Shown here: positions 31,928 through 33,071 of the stretch, piece after piece | How the letters are laid out: each line of letters starts with the position of its first letter | Position numbering within the stretch: the first letter of the stretch is position 1 | Assembly: GCA_949499105.1 (NCBI GenBank) | Contig: CATEFX010000058.1 | Coordinates: forward strand, 1-33,071 | Length of the DNA: 33,071 bases | Reading direction: 5' to 3' | Source: Formosa sp. Hel1_33_131 | GTDB lineage: Bacteria; Bacteroidota; Bacteroidia; Flavobacteriales; Flavobacteriaceae | Notes under the pieces: generated by a model | What the model was told of the DNA's origin: nothing | Seen by the model: only the letters and a program-made list of their open reading frames with translations | The model's database searches: none | Made by a program: the position numbers and the translations under genes

Positions 31928-32893
31928 ATGATAAAAATAACAGCTGCAGAAGTAAACAAATTAAGACAAGCTACGGGCGCAGGAATGATGGACTGTAAAA
32001 AAGCCTTAGTTGAAGCTGAAGGCGATTTTGATAAAGCAATAGATAACCTTCGTAAAAAAGGACAAAAAGTAGCTGCTAATAGAGCCGATCGCGACTCTTC
32101 TGAAGGGGCTGCTGTTGCAAAAATCAATGCGGACAACACAGTAGGTGTTGCCATCGTTTTAGGATGTGAAACTGATTTTGTTGGTAAAAACGAAAATTTT
32201 TTAGCATTAGCAAGCCAATTTGGTGACATTGCTTTGAATCACGATTCTAAAGAAGCATTTTTAGCTGCTGATTTTGGAGGCATGACTGTTGCAGAAAAAT
32301 TAATCGAGCAAACAGGGGTCATTGGTGAAAAACTGGACATTAATGCGTTTGACAAAATTGAAGCTGCCTATGTAGGTTCTTATGTACATATTAATAAAAT
32401 TGCGGCGGTGGTTGGATTGTCTGCAAAAGTTGATAATGCTGATGTCTTGGTAAAAGATGTTGCAATGCAAGTAGCCTCTATGGGTGCTTCAACGCTTTCT
32501 TATAAAGATTTTGATCCCGCATTTATTGCCTCTGAAACTGAAGCTAGAATCGCGGTGATCGAAAAAGACAACATCGAGTTAGGACGTTTAGGGAAAACCC
32601 TTAAAAACATCCCTCAGTACATCTCAATGGCACAATTAACAGCGGATGCTTTAGCGCAAGCTGAAGAAGCTGCAAAAGCAGAATTGAAGGCTGAAGGGAA
32701 GCCAGAACAAATTTGGGACAAAATTTTACCTGGTAAAATGGAACGTTTCATTTCGGACAATACGTCTTTAGATCAAGAACAATGTTTGTTAGATCAAAAC
32801 TTTATCAAAGATGATAAGGTAAGAGTTGCTAAATATGTTGAAAGCTATGGTGACGTATCTATCACTGGTTTTAAACGTGTATCTCTAGGATAA
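31928..32893 (+). CDS. tsf: translation elongation factor Ts
   Basis: Nucleotide-exchange factor that recycles EF-Tu-GDP. The protein has 321 residues, the long form usual in Bacteroidota. The N-terminal UBA-like domain reads TAAEVNKLRQATGAGMMDCKKALVEAEGD (5-33), and the core has the EF-Tu contact motif ETDFVGKNENF (about 80-90). It is preceded by an attenuator-like terminator and followed by a strong terminator, so it is the last gene of the ribosomal-protein block. Confidence 0.96.
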   Translation: MIKITAAEVNKLRQATGAGMMDCKKALVEAEGDFDKAIDNLRKKGQKVAANRADRDSSEGAAVAKINADNTVGVAIVLGCETDFVGKNENFLALASQFGDIALNHDSKEAFLAADFGGMTVAEKLIEQTGVIGEKLDINAFDKIEAAYVGSYVHINKIAAVVGLSAKVDNADVLVKDVAMQVASMGASTLSYKDFDPAFIASETEARIAVIEKDNIELGRLGKTLKNIPQYISMAQLTADALAQAEEAAKAELKAEGKPEQIWDKILPGKMERFISDNTSLDQEQCLLDQNFIKDDKVRVAKYVESYGDVSITGFKRVSLG

Positions 32894-32910
32894 CATCTAT
32901 TTTAAATCTA

Positions 32911-32948
32911 AAAAAAAAGCCTCGAGACTATCTCGAGGCTTTTTTTTT
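32911..32948 (+). terminator. strong intrinsic terminator of tsf
   Basis: AGCCTCGAGA (32918-32927), loop CTA, TCTCGAGGCT (32931-32940). The stem is flanked by eight A on the left (32911-32918) and nine T on the right, so it can act on both strands. Confidence 0.92.
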
Positions 32949-32953
32949 GTCCG

Positions 32954-33071
32954 TGTCCCGTCCTAAAATAAGTTGACACAAAATCGACTTATTATGAGCA
33001 TCAACGAAAACAACCGCATAAAACGTACCCAGCGTGATTATAACTTAGGCTTTAAATTATCCTTAGTTAGC
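32954..33071 (+). mobile_element. left end of an IS3-type insertion sequence (partial)
   Basis: The element appears to start with TGTCCCGTCCTAAAATAAGT at 32954, the TG-type terminal repeat common in IS3-family copies of Flavobacteriaceae. It is followed 20 bp later by the orfA start. It begins 6 bp after the tsf terminator. A leader hairpin AATAAGT (32967-32973) / ACTTATT (32987-32993) directly precedes the ATG. The right end, the inverted repeat partner and any target duplication are outside the window, so the exact left edge is an estimate. Confidence 0.65.
32994..33071 (+). CDS. IS3-family transposase OrfA, N-terminal fragment
   Basis: An open frame of 26 codons that runs off the window end. 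The product MSINENNRIKRTQRDYNLG followed by FKLSLVS fits the start of IS3-family OrfA proteins, whose next residues form a helix-turn-helix that binds the terminal repeat. Only the edge of this domain is visible. No frameshift or stop is seen in the part present, so intactness cannot be judged. Confidence 0.7.
   Translation, partial: MSINENNRIKRTQRDYNLGFKLSLVS

Overview
The window is chromosomal DNA from an AT-rich member of the Bacteroidota, almost certainly a marine-type Flavobacteriaceae. The evidence is the L13 N-terminus with a GTG start, the S2 with an Ala/Lys/Glu tail, the paired subunit III genes with SCO and DUF420 oxidase genes, DUF5916 and DUF2490 outer-membrane proteins, the near absence of Shine-Dalgarno sequences, and promoters of the type TTG-N19/20-TAnnTTTG. 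I cannot name the genus.

Layout. Positions 1-1737 are the integrase-bearing end of an integrated element that continues to the left. Its tyrosine recombinase gene abuts the 3' end of a tRNA-Ala(GGC) gene (1738-1811, minus), the likely attachment site. Next come a secreted protein of unknown function and a TM2-domain protein that overlap by 7 bp (1905-3100, minus). A plus-strand run follows: a tiny basic protein, a MATE exporter, QueD, LpxH and a lipoprotein sulfatase (3312-7417), then a trio of a VTC-type polyphosphate polymerase-like protein, a DUF4956 membrane protein and a DUF2490 outer-membrane protein (7505-9607). On the minus strand lie OsmC-RecJ-MFS (12998-9609) and RsmI (13828-13151). 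A small MscS channel is on the plus strand (13938-14771).

From 21096 down to 14779 one minus-strand operon encodes a MacAB/TolC-type exporter: an ATPase, two different MacB-like permeases, an HlyD-type adaptor and a TolC-like outer-membrane protein. It ends with the tRNA-modification gene tsaB. A divergent region of 359 bp with GTGA/TCAC half-sites separates it from a small XRE regulator. From 26944 to 21702 (minus) is a cytochrome oxidase block: heme O synthase, two subunit III proteins, subunit IV, an intrinsic terminator, then likely maturation genes (a cysteine-less SCO-like protein, SCO, DUF420/CtaM-like, and a small CxxC membrane protein). A DUF5916 outer-membrane protein (29667-27052) follows. 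The right end is the ribosomal cluster rplM-rpsI, rpsB-tsf. A new IS3-type element begins 6 bp after the tsf terminator and runs off the window.

Most of the window is conserved core genome. The points most worth a second look are regulatory: an intrinsic terminator hairpin coded inside a signal peptide, terminators placed just upstream of start codons (tsf and the SCO-like gene), a structured rpsB leader, and a tRNA whose acceptor stem has a T-T mismatch on the side that an integration event would rewrite. I found no clearly new multi-gene defence or biosynthetic system.
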